DNA of 5,155 nt, from assembly GCA_028868395.1 (NCBI GenBank), contig JAGWUO010000108.1:1-5155 (forward strand). Direction: 5' to 3'. Every line of letters starts with the position of its first letter. Position 1 is the first letter of the stretch. This document shows positions 1-5,155 of this stretch, piece by piece. The DNA comes from Cytophagales bacterium (GTDB lineage: Bacteria; Bacteroidota; Bacteroidia; Cytophagales; Spirosomataceae). Under the pieces are notes generated by a model, which worked only from the letters and a program-made list of their open reading frames with translations, had not been told where the DNA came from and made no database searches. The translations under genes and the position numbers were made by a program.

Positions 1-1433
1 TTATACTTTTATTTCCGCTTTTGATTGGGTCAGCGTTGTTGATCTTCAAGCCAAAAAACGCGTTCGCTATTTCCCTGGCGGCATCCATCATTGAATTAGC
101 GGCTACTGCCTTTGTTTTACAAGAAGCCAGCCTAAGTCCCGTTTCCTTCTCTGCTCCTTGGGTAGCAGAAGCAGGTTTATCCTTCTCGCTATATGTAGAT
201 GGAATCAGTGGGGTTTTAATCGGTCTATGTGCCTTGTTAGTTCCGTTCATCGTAGCGACGACGGCGAATACAGATCGCGCAAACAACTCCCAATTCCAGG
301 GTTTGATGTTAGCGATGCAAACGGCTTTAATGGGAGCGTTCTTAGCGAAAGATGCGTTCTTGTTCTATTTCTTTTTTGAAGCGTCCTTATTACCGATCTA
401 TTTCTTAGCGGCAATTTATGGCGGTGAAAACAAGAATGCGATTACGTTTAAGTTCTTTGTATATACCTTATTTGGGTCTTTATTCTTCTTAATCGCCTTA
501 GTGTATGTGTATTTACTTACACCAGGCGAGTTTCACTCAGCAGATATCGACGTATTATACCAAACAGCGAAAGGCTTAAGCGCTAGCCAGCAAGGCTATT
601 TATTTGCGGCCTTTTTCTTGGCATTCGCCATTAAGATGCCTGTTTTCCCGTTCCATACTTGGCAACCTGATACCTATACCGTAGCTCCTGCTCAAGGAAC
701 GATGTTATTGTCGGGTATTATGTTAAAGATGGGTACGTACGGCGTGATTCGTTTGGTTTTACCTATGTTCCCTTTAGGCGTAGCGACCTGGGGTTTAACA
801 GCATCGATCTTATCGGTGATTGGCATAATTTACGGTTCAATTATCGCTATTCAACAAAAAGACGCGAAACGCTTATTAGCTTATTCGTCTTTTGCGCACG
901 TGGGCTTGATGTCTGCCGGTATTTTATCGGGCAGCATCGAAGGTATTCAAGGTGCCTTGTACCAAATGTTATCACACGGTATCAACATCATCGGTTTATT
1001 CTTCGTAATTGAAATCATTGAGCGCAGAACAAAATCAAGAGAAATCGCTCAGTTAGGAGGAATTACCCAATTCTCGTATCCTTTGACAGTCACTTTTGTG
1101 ATATTGAGTTTAGGTTCGGTGGCATTACCATTAACGAATGGTTTCATTGGAGAATTCTTATTATTGAAAAGCGTATTCGACCAAAATCTAGTTCTAGGCA
1201 TCATCGCCGGGATCACCATCATATTAGGTGCGGTGTATACGTTGCGTTTGATTCAGAAATCGATGTTCGGAAATGTGTCACGTATTACGGCTGATTTTGC
1301 AGATTTAACGTTTGCGGAGAAAGCGGTGTTAATTCCTTTGAGCGCCTTGGTTATTCTTGGCGGAATTTTCCCATCGACAGTTTTAGGTTTTAGTGAGCCA
1401 GCGGTTCAGCAATTAATCCAATGGTTCAAATAA
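1..1433 (+). CDS. nuoM: NADH-quinone oxidoreductase subunit M (NuoM), 5' end just outside window
   Basis: This is an antiporter-like membrane subunit of respiratory complex I, which couples NADH:quinone electron transfer to proton pumping across the inner membrane. The frame is open from base 1 (first full codon at 3). The TTG at 21 could be read as a start, but the preceding codons encode ILLFPL, which completes the usual hydrophobic NuoM N-terminus (compare LILIPFIGG in E. coli), so the true start probably lies a few codons upstream. Counting residues from the codon at 21, the proton-channel residues are visible: E120 in FFFEASLLPIYFL (E. coli E144), K205 in FAIKMPVFPFHTWQPD (K234), K236 in SGIMLKMG (K265) and E378 in GFIGEF (E407). 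DAKRLLAYSSFAHVG at 281-295 is the family's conserved loop and helix. About 476 residues are visible, near full family length. nuoN follows after 19 bp, and nuoL would be expected upstream. Family assignment is secure. Confidence 0.96.
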   Translation, partial: ILLFPLLIGSALLIFKPKNAFAISLAASIIELAATAFVLQEASLSPVSFSAPWVAEAGLSFSLYVDGISGVLIGLCALLVPFIVATTANTDRANNSQFQGLMLAMQTALMGAFLAKDAFLFYFFFEASLLPIYFLAAIYGGENKNAITFKFFVYTLFGSLFFLIALVYVYLLTPGEFHSADIDVLYQTAKGLSASQQGYLFAAFFLAFAIKMPVFPFHTWQPDTYTVAPAQGTMLLSGIMLKMGTYGVIRLVLPMFPLGVATWGLTASILSVIGIIYGSIIAIQQKDAKRLLAYSSFAHVGLMSAGILSGSIEGIQGALYQMLSHGINIIGLFFVIEIIERRTKSREIAQLGGITQFSYPLTVTFVILSLGSVALPLTNGFIGEFLLLKSVFDQNLVLGIIAGITIILGAVYTLRLIQKSMFGNVSRITADFADLTFAEKAVLIPLSALVILGGIFPSTVLGFSEPAVQQLIQWFK

Positions 1434-1452
1434 AATAGTATTAAAAAGCATT

Positions 1453-2850
1453 ATGACGGCTATCATTGCATTATCACTTCTAGGTATTTTAAATTTATTC
1501 TTGGGCTTTTGGCTTTCGAGAAAAACCATCCAAGCTGCAACGCTTTTGTTCTTAGCGGGCAGTATGGCTTTAACGGCTATGGATTGGAACCACGAAATGT
1601 TATGGTATGGACACATGTTCCACACCACCAATACCTCCATCAGCTTCAGCTTAATCATTCAATTAGCGGCCTTTATGGTGGTTAGCTTTTCCAAAGGCTT
1701 TGGCATCGACGAAGAACACACGCATCCAGCAGAATACTACGCGATTCTCTTATTCTCTGTTGTAGGGGCTATATTAATGGTTTCATTCGACCACTTGATT
1801 ATGTTCTTTGTGGGCCTAGAAATCCTATCCGTAGCGATGTATGTGTTAACGGGATCAGACAAGCGTAATTTGCGTTCAAACGAGGCTGCCTTGAAGTACT
1901 TCTTGATGGGTTCCTTCGCTACAGGTATTTTGCTCTTCGGAATCACCTTAGTGTACGGCGCAACACGTTCATTTTACCTTACTAACATTGCGGTAGCCAT
2001 CGCGAATACACCACCAGAATCTACTCCGGTATTCTTATCGATTGGTGTATTAATGATCTTAGTAGGTTTCTTATTTAAAATTTCTGCGGCTCCTTTCCAC
2101 TTCTGGACACCAGACGTGTATGAAGGTGCGCCTACGATCTTCACGATGTTTATGTCGACGGTGGTGAAGGCGGCGAGTTTTGCCGCTTTGTTCCAAGTGC
2201 TTTCAGGACCTTTTGGCACGATGTACGGAACATGGGTATATCCGATTTATTATGTTAGCATGTTAACGCTTTTAATCGGAAACATTACGGCCGCTTACCA
2301 ACAATCGGCTAAACGTATGTTAGCTTATTCGAGTATTTCTCACGCGGGTTATATGTTGTTAACGGTGAGTGCGAATCAAGCAAGTACGCAGTCTACTATC
2401 TTGTATTATTCCTTATCGTATACGTTAGCAACCATCGTAGCTTTTGGGGTAGTGATGTTAGTGGCAGAGTACCAAACAGGACGCACCGAGAAACCGGAGA
2501 ACTTCAGTTCGTTCGAAGGTTTAGCGAAGCAGAATCCGGGTTTAGCTTTTTGCTTTACAATCGCCCTCTTGTCTTTAGCAGGGATACCGTTGACGGCTGG
2601 TTTTTGGGGTAAATTCTTCGTCTTCTCTGATATCTTTAATCGCCACGTTTACTACCCAGTAATCTTAGCGATTGTCATGTCAGCAGTGGGTGTATATTAT
2701 TACTTCAAAGGGATCATCGCAATCTACTTCAAAGAAGGAGATATCGAGCGCATTGAATTACCAGGATTAGTAAAGTTCGCGATGTGGGCTTGCACCCTAG
2801 GTACCTTGTTATTAGGCCTGTATCCAAGCATCGTTAAAAACCTCTTTTAA
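1453..2850 (+). CDS. nuoN: NADH-quinone oxidoreductase subunit N (NuoN)
   Basis: This is the second antiporter-like proton-pumping subunit of complex I in the window, and it is complete at 465 residues (E. coli NuoN is about 485). It is a polytopic inner-membrane protein with hydrophobic helices throughout. The key polar residues are present: E123 in FFVGLEILSVAMY, K209 in VGFLFKISAAPFHFW, K239 in MSTVVKAASF, K288 in SAKRMLAYSSISHAGY and K387 in GFWGKF. A Lys in the last motif, where NuoM has Glu (GEF), is what separates NuoN from NuoM. The ATG at 1453 follows the nuoM stop by 19 bp. The spacer (AATAGTATTAAAAAGCATT) is A-rich without a clear Shine-Dalgarno, as is normal in Bacteroidota. nuoN is usually the last gene of the nuo operon, but here a GtrA-family gene begins 9 bp later in the same frame, suggesting co-transcription. 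Confidence 0.96.
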   Translation: MTAIIALSLLGILNLFLGFWLSRKTIQAATLLFLAGSMALTAMDWNHEMLWYGHMFHTTNTSISFSLIIQLAAFMVVSFSKGFGIDEEHTHPAEYYAILLFSVVGAILMVSFDHLIMFFVGLEILSVAMYVLTGSDKRNLRSNEAALKYFLMGSFATGILLFGITLVYGATRSFYLTNIAVAIANTPPESTPVFLSIGVLMILVGFLFKISAAPFHFWTPDVYEGAPTIFTMFMSTVVKAASFAALFQVLSGPFGTMYGTWVYPIYYVSMLTLLIGNITAAYQQSAKRMLAYSSISHAGYMLLTVSANQASTQSTILYYSLSYTLATIVAFGVVMLVAEYQTGRTEKPENFSSFEGLAKQNPGLAFCFTIALLSLAGIPLTAGFWGKFFVFSDIFNRHVYYPVILAIVMSAVGVYYYFKGIIAIYFKEGDIERIELPGLVKFAMWACTLGTLLLGLYPSIVKNLF

Positions 2851-2859
2851 TCCTGGCCT

Positions 2860-3354
2860 TTGAGCGACAAGAAAGCCCCCCTCTTTAATCAGAAAGACTT
2901 ATTCGCCTACTTCGTTGTGGCTGGATTAGGGGCTTGTGTTCAACTGCTTGCAGGAGGATTAATTAAGGATTGGTTTCGCGTCTCTTATGAGGATTCCATT
3001 CTTCCAGCCTATTTTATTGCGCTTGTAGTCGGGTTTTTCTTGACCAAATTATTTGCCTTCAACGCGCGCCAAAGCAAACAGACTAGACGCGAAATGTTCA
3101 AGTATGTCCTAGTAGCCAGCTTTTCTGGAATCATAACCTGGCTATTTAGTACCATTCCTTACGAATTCATTCACGCGCATCATCCGGATATCTTTTTTAC
3201 CATTCCTTATTCGGTTAAAAAACTAAATATCACACAGATAGCGACAACCCTTCACGGTATGGGCTATAGTTTTGTCTCCAATTACATCTTGCACAAGACC
3301 TTTACCTTCAAATCAAGCGGCTTTTACGATCGTTTCAAAGACCTAATAAAATAG
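2860..3354 (+). CDS. GtrA-like family membrane protein, TTG start
   Basis: This small polytopic membrane protein of 164 residues resembles the GtrA family (Pfam PF04138). Some members of the family are thought to flip undecaprenyl-phosphate-linked sugars across the inner membrane for O-antigen or teichoic-acid glycosylation; the substrate here is unknown. Four hydrophobic segments are seen at about 14-35, 47-67, 80-100 and 125-147. The C-terminal SNYILHKTFTFK (140-151) matches the family's N-x3-K-x-F-x-F ending, and GFFLTKLFAFNAR (58-70) is a similar motif in the first half, consistent with two two-helix repeats. The TTG start is forced: the nuoN stop lies in the same frame only three codons upstream, and the next in-frame ATG is at residue 79, inside the fold. 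No Shine-Dalgarno is visible, so translation may be coupled to nuoN termination. Its place behind nuoN does not by itself imply a role in complex I. Confidence 0.82.
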   Translation: MSDKKAPLFNQKDLFAYFVVAGLGACVQLLAGGLIKDWFRVSYEDSILPAYFIALVVGFFLTKLFAFNARQSKQTRREMFKYVLVASFSGIITWLFSTIPYEFIHAHHPDIFFTIPYSVKKLNITQIATTLHGMGYSFVSNYILHKTFTFKSSGFYDRFKDLIK

Positions 3355-3360
3355 GACTTA

Positions 3361-3416
3361 TCTAATTTAGACCTTTTCTAAGGTTGCAATTCTTAAGAAT
3401 TCCTAAGCCGATTAGG
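3361..3416. repeat. Cluster of four short adjacent inverted repeats
   Basis: Directly after the GtrA-like gene come four perfect short inverted repeats in 56 bp. They are TCTAA-T-TTAGA (3361-3371), ACCTT-TTCT-AAGGT (3371-3384), the 14-bp palindrome AATTCTTAAGAATT (3388-3401) and CCTAA-GCCGA-TTAGG (3402-3416). Several share a CTAA/TTAG core, and CTAAT at 3362-3366 can also pair with ATTAG at 3411-3415, closing the whole cluster. It may help end the nuo-gtrA transcript or serve as a protein-binding region. There is no T-run after any arm, so it is not a canonical intrinsic terminator. The repeats are seen; the function is unknown. Confidence 0.45.
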
Positions 3417-3454
3417 CACAATAGAGGCATATTTTGAGAAAATTTTATCCATTC

Positions 3455-3475
3455 CTTAAAAAAATCTTAAAAAAT
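3455..3475 (+). promoter_or_regulatory. Two helically phased A-tracts upstream of the lipoprotein promoter
   Basis: CTTAAAAAAAT (3455-3465) is followed immediately by CTTAAAAAAT (3466-3475). The A-runs (7 and 6 bases) are centred about 10.5 bp apart, one DNA turn, and end some 13 bp before the -33 TTTG. In-phase A-tracts bend DNA, and AT-rich DNA at this distance can act as an UP-like element. The repeat is seen; an activating role is inferred. Confidence 0.4.
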
Positions 3476-3487
3476 TATTTGCATTTA

Positions 3488-3518
3488 TTTGTACTTATAA
3501 AATAATGCCGTAGATTTG
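3488..3518 (+). promoter_or_regulatory. Bacteroidota-type sigma-A promoter for the small lipoprotein gene
   Basis: TTTG at 3488-3491 and TAGATTTG at 3511-3518 match the Bacteroidota housekeeping consensus (TTTG or TTG near -33, TAnnTTTG near -7), with a 19-bp spacer inside the normal range. Transcription would start around 3523-3526, leaving a leader of only about 20 nt. That leader, AAACCTTAAACAAAATAAGAA just before the ATG, is A-rich with no Shine-Dalgarno, which suits efficient initiation in this phylum. An earlier TTTG at 3478-3481 is too far from the -7 box. Confidence 0.78.
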
Positions 3519-3545
3519 TAGCTCAAACCTTAAACAAAATAAGAA

Positions 3546-3722
3546 ATGAAAAAAGTATTCGCTCTAGCTTTCGTTGCTGCAATGGTAACTTTAGCATCTT
3601 GTGGTGAGAAGAAAGCAGAAGCTTCTGCTGACACTGTTGCTGTTGATTCTGCTGCTGCTGCTGCTCCAGCTGATTCTGCTGCTGCTGACACTGCTGCTGC
3701 TGACACTGCTGCTGCTAAATAA
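3546..3722 (+). CDS. Small Ala-rich, low-complexity lipoprotein with D-(S/T)-(A/V) repeats
   Basis: This is a 58-residue protein of unknown function. The N-terminus is a lipoprotein signal: MKKVFALAFVAAMV, then lipobox LASC with the lipidated Cys at 19. The mature part is 40 residues: a short charged head (CGEKKAEAS) and a tail built from Ala, Asp, Ser and Thr, with 19 Ala in all. There is no hydrophobic core and it is probably disordered. All five Asp residues (29, 34, 43, 48, 53) are in DTV, DSA, DSA, DTA and DTA, fitting the Bacteroidota O-glycosylation sequon D-(S/T)-(A/I/L/V/M/T). Every Ala codon after residue 24 is GCT, and Val, Ser and Thr codons in the mature part also end in T, unlike the mixed use in the nuo genes; this suggests high expression, repeat expansion or both. 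It has its own promoter and terminator, so it is probably monocistronic. Short Ala/Asp-rich lipoproteins of this look are, to my knowledge, common but uncharacterised in Bacteroidota. The gene call is strong; the role is open. Confidence 0.88.
   Translation: MKKVFALAFVAAMVTLASCGEKKAEASADTVAVDSAAAAAPADSAAADTAAADTAAAK
3678..3716 (+). repeat. In-frame tandem repeat, 15-bp unit, in the lipoprotein gene
   Basis: GCTGCTGCTGACACT occurs twice in tandem, followed by a third partial copy GCTGCTGCT, coding for AAADT-AAADT-AAA (residues 45-57). It lies in a longer GCT-rich tract from about 3630, including five GCT codons in a row at 3651-3665. Unit lengths are multiples of three, so slippage would change protein length without breaking the frame. 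Confidence 0.85.
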
Positions 3723-3740
3723 TTTTAGCACAACGATCAG

Positions 3741-3773
3741 AAAAAAGTCCTTCGCATGCGAAGGACTTTTTTT
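3741..3773 (+). terminator. Strong intrinsic terminator, perfect palindrome
   Basis: A perfect 32-bp palindrome begins 18 bp after the lipoprotein stop. Its core stem is AGTCCTTCG / CGAAGGACT with a CATG loop, flanked by six A on the left and seven T (3767-3773) on the right. This is a textbook intrinsic terminator on the + strand. Because of the A-run it could also work on the - strand, though no - strand gene is seen here. It separates the lipoprotein gene from the sprT-like gene, whose ATG lies 15 bp past the T-run. Confidence 0.92.
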
Positions 3774-3787
3774 ATGTCTAAAAACGG

Positions 3788-4402
3788 ATGAAGAATAAAA
3801 AGATTGATTCCTTTTTTGATCACTTCCCTCCCAAAGTGGCGGAATACTGCTTTCAACTTTGGCATGACTATTCCTTTGACTTTATTGTCAGTAAATCCCG
3901 CGATTCTAAATTAGGGGATTACCGTTACAGCCCTACAAAGGGCCATCAAGTCACGGTCAATCACAACCTGAATCCCTATGCCTTCCTGGTCACCTACATC
4001 CACGAAGTCGCTCACTTAACCACTTACCTAGCTCATAAGAACAAAGTCCTTCCTCACGGACAAGAATGGAAGACGGAATTCTATACTTTATTTGAACCCA
4101 TTCTTGATGAAGACTTGCTACCCGCTGAATTAGTCAAGGTGCTCCGAGCTTATTTAAAGAATCCGGCGGCCTCCTCTAATGGCTACCAGCCCTTAGTAGA
4201 CATACTCAAAAGCTTCGACGCAGAACCACCCGCGGGAACACCTCTCATCGAATTAGCCGAAGGCGCACACTTTGCCTTAAAAAACCTACGCTTCATCAAA
4301 GGGAAACTTCGCCGAACCCGTTACATTTGCAGAGAATTAAATTCAGGCAGAAACTACCTGGTGGCAAAGAATGCGTACGTCTTACCGATTGAGATTTCTT
4401 AG
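3788..4402 (+). CDS. SprT-like zinc metalloprotease domain protein
   Basis: A 204-residue soluble protein of the SprT-like family, zinc-dependent metallopeptidases related in fold to eukaryotic Spartan (SPRTN), which cleaves DNA-protein crosslinks. The bacterial role is poorly known. The active site is clear: HEVAH at 72-76 (zinc ligands H72 and H76, catalytic E73) in a predicted helix (YIHEVAHLTTYLAH), and H90 in PHGQEWKTEF as the likely third ligand. SprT proteins often end in a Cys-rich zinc ribbon. Here the matching C-terminal part (RRTRYICRELNSGRNYLV, 175-192) has a single Cys (181), so no zinc ribbon can form. There is no signal peptide, so it is probably cytoplasmic. The ATG at 3788 is the first in frame after the terminator; no Shine-Dalgarno and no TAnnTTTG promoter were seen in 3723-3787. 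The 3' end overlaps the next gene by 32 bp, suggesting co-transcription with porU. Confidence 0.88.
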   Translation: MKNKKIDSFFDHFPPKVAEYCFQLWHDYSFDFIVSKSRDSKLGDYRYSPTKGHQVTVNHNLNPYAFLVTYIHEVAHLTTYLAHKNKVLPHGQEWKTEFYTLFEPILDEDLLPAELVKVLRAYLKNPAASSNGYQPLVDILKSFDAEPPAGTPLIELAEGAHFALKNLRFIKGKLRRTRYICRELNSGRNYLVAKNAYVLPIEIS

Positions 4403-5155
4403 CATTTCCCTTTCCCTGCTTTTGGCGGCCTTTACAGGACGTGCCCAAAATTCTGTCCTAGCCAGTGGCCAATGGCTAAAAGTGGGAATCACCCAATCCG
4501 GCATTTACCAAATCACACCGTCTTGGCTTTCCTCATTAGGATTAAAAGCAAGTTCAATCGGTGTCTATGGACACGAAATAGGCGAATTACCCCAGGCAAT
4601 CTCCGCTACTAGGCCCATCGATCTACAGCCTATTCCATTCTTGAAACAAGGGGATAAAATCTTGTTTTATGGCGAAAAATTTAACCACCACTACAGCGAC
4701 ACTACTTTCTATTTCATCCGCTTAGATGATCCGGCACCTAAAATCATGACTGACCTCCCGTCAGTCACGACTAGTTTTCCAGCCTTAGATTTTGGCTATA
4801 GTCGATTCCACTATGAGCCAGAAACCTATAATCTGTTGCAATCTGGTCGGGAATGGTTAGGCGATGGATTTTTTGGTAATGTCAATCGAACCATTCAATA
4901 TCCACTAACAGACTACAAAACAGGGATTCCAAGCCTACTGTCGGGGAGATTAGCCTCCTCCTCTGTCGCTCCAGGCACGTTTACGTTCAGTATTCCAGGG
5001 AATCCGATTGCCCCCATTACTTTCCCTGCGACAACGGGCGGTCGCTATGATCAAAAAGCTTTTTTGCAGACCTTCTCTGCCTCTGTGAATCCAGAGATTA
5101 AGGACCAAAGTTGGACTTGGAATTTAGCGTATAGCAATACCACAGGTTCCGGCTA
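4371..5155 (+). CDS. porU: Type IX secretion sortase PorU homologue, N-terminal part (runs off window)
   Basis: An open frame of 261 codons continues past the window end. PorU is a cell-surface C25 (gingipain-like) peptidase that removes the C-terminal signal of type IX cargo and attaches cargo to surface lipopolysaccharide. The ATG at 4371 gives a clean Sec signal peptide: RTSYRLR, hydrophobic core about 9-21, likely cleavage after GRA (A25), before QN. The mature start has WLKVGITQSGIYQIT (35-49), IGVYGHEIGELP (63-74), a GDKILFYGE element (94-102) and TTFYFIRLD (111-119), followed by LLQSGREWLGDGF (155-167). This order of elements is typical of PorU N-termini. The catalytic His and Cys of the C25 domain lie beyond the window, so activity cannot be judged. 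No better start is visible; the next in-frame ATG is at residue 126. Another C25 family member is the main alternative. Confidence 0.82.
   Translation, partial: MRTSYRLRFLSISLSLLLAAFTGRAQNSVLASGQWLKVGITQSGIYQITPSWLSSLGLKASSIGVYGHEIGELPQAISATRPIDLQPIPFLKQGDKILFYGEKFNHHYSDTTFYFIRLDDPAPKIMTDLPSVTTSFPALDFGYSRFHYEPETYNLLQSGREWLGDGFFGNVNRTIQYPLTDYKTGIPSLLSGRLASSSVAPGTFTFSIPGNPIAPITFPATTGGRYDQKAFLQTFSASVNPEIKDQSWTWNLAYSNTTGSG

Noticed and set aside
158..379. Alternative + strand frame within nuoM
   Set aside because: It lies wholly inside the conserved NuoM coding sequence, and its translation has no recognisable features.
1413..2219. Three - strand open frames opposite the nuoM/nuoN junction and nuoN
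   Set aside because: They are antisense to strongly conserved complex I coding sequence, with Lys/Ile/Pro-rich translations typical of shadows and no promoter seen.
885..2334. Shared 12-bp TTAGCTTATTCG and similar flanks in nuoM (near 888) and nuoN (near 2320)
   Set aside because: This reflects the paralogous KRxLAYSS motif of antiporter-like subunits, not a mobile or regulatory repeat.
3351..3787. Possible tRNA, CRISPR array or insertion-sequence end in the intergenic parts
   Set aside because: No cloverleaf, regularly spaced direct repeats with spacers, or terminal inverted repeats with target duplications are seen; the palindromes are too short and the coding repeat is in frame.
3601..3798. 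Open frame encoding a poly-Leu protein
   Set aside because: It is the GCT-repeat lipoprotein gene read one frame off (CTG/TTG-rich); its start lies inside the lipoprotein, it runs through the terminator, and it has no promoter or leader of its own.

Overview
The window looks like a piece of a Bacteroidota chromosome, most likely Cytophagales or a near relative; I cannot name the genus. Three things point there. There is a recognisable N-terminal part of PorU, the type IX secretion sortase, which is confined to that phylum. There is a promoter with the phylum's characteristic TAnnTTTG -7 box and an upstream TTTG. The start codons have A-rich leaders or weak leaders and no strong Shine-Dalgarno sequence. 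All genes lie on the + strand and are closely packed.

Left part (1-3354): the end of a complex I (NADH:quinone oxidoreductase) operon. nuoM is cut by the window edge by only a few codons, and it is followed 19 bp later by a complete nuoN. Both are antiporter-like, proton-pumping membrane subunits and keep the key Glu and Lys residues. Nine bases after nuoN, in the same reading frame, a TTG-started gene encodes a four-helix GtrA-family membrane protein, probably co-transcribed with the nuo genes.

Middle (3355-3787): a 191-bp intergenic region with a tight run of four small inverted repeats, two A-tracts one helical turn apart, and a well-formed Bacteroidota promoter. The promoter drives a 58-codon gene missed by simple length cut-offs. 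It encodes a tiny Ala-rich lipoprotein (19 Ala in 40 mature residues) in which every Asp sits in a D-(S/T)-(A/V) triplet, the Bacteroidota O-glycosylation sequon. Its codon use is strongly biased to T-ending codons, and it is followed by a perfect palindromic terminator.

Right part (3788-5155): a SprT-like zinc metalloprotease gene (HEVAH plus a downstream His) overlaps by 32 bp the start of a secreted porU homologue that runs off the window. No TAnnTTTG promoter was seen between the terminator and sprT-like, so this pair may depend on readthrough or on an unrecognised promoter.

The most original element is the small lipoprotein locus: strong promoter, low-complexity coding repeat with five sequons, and strong terminator. 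The other genes belong to known families.
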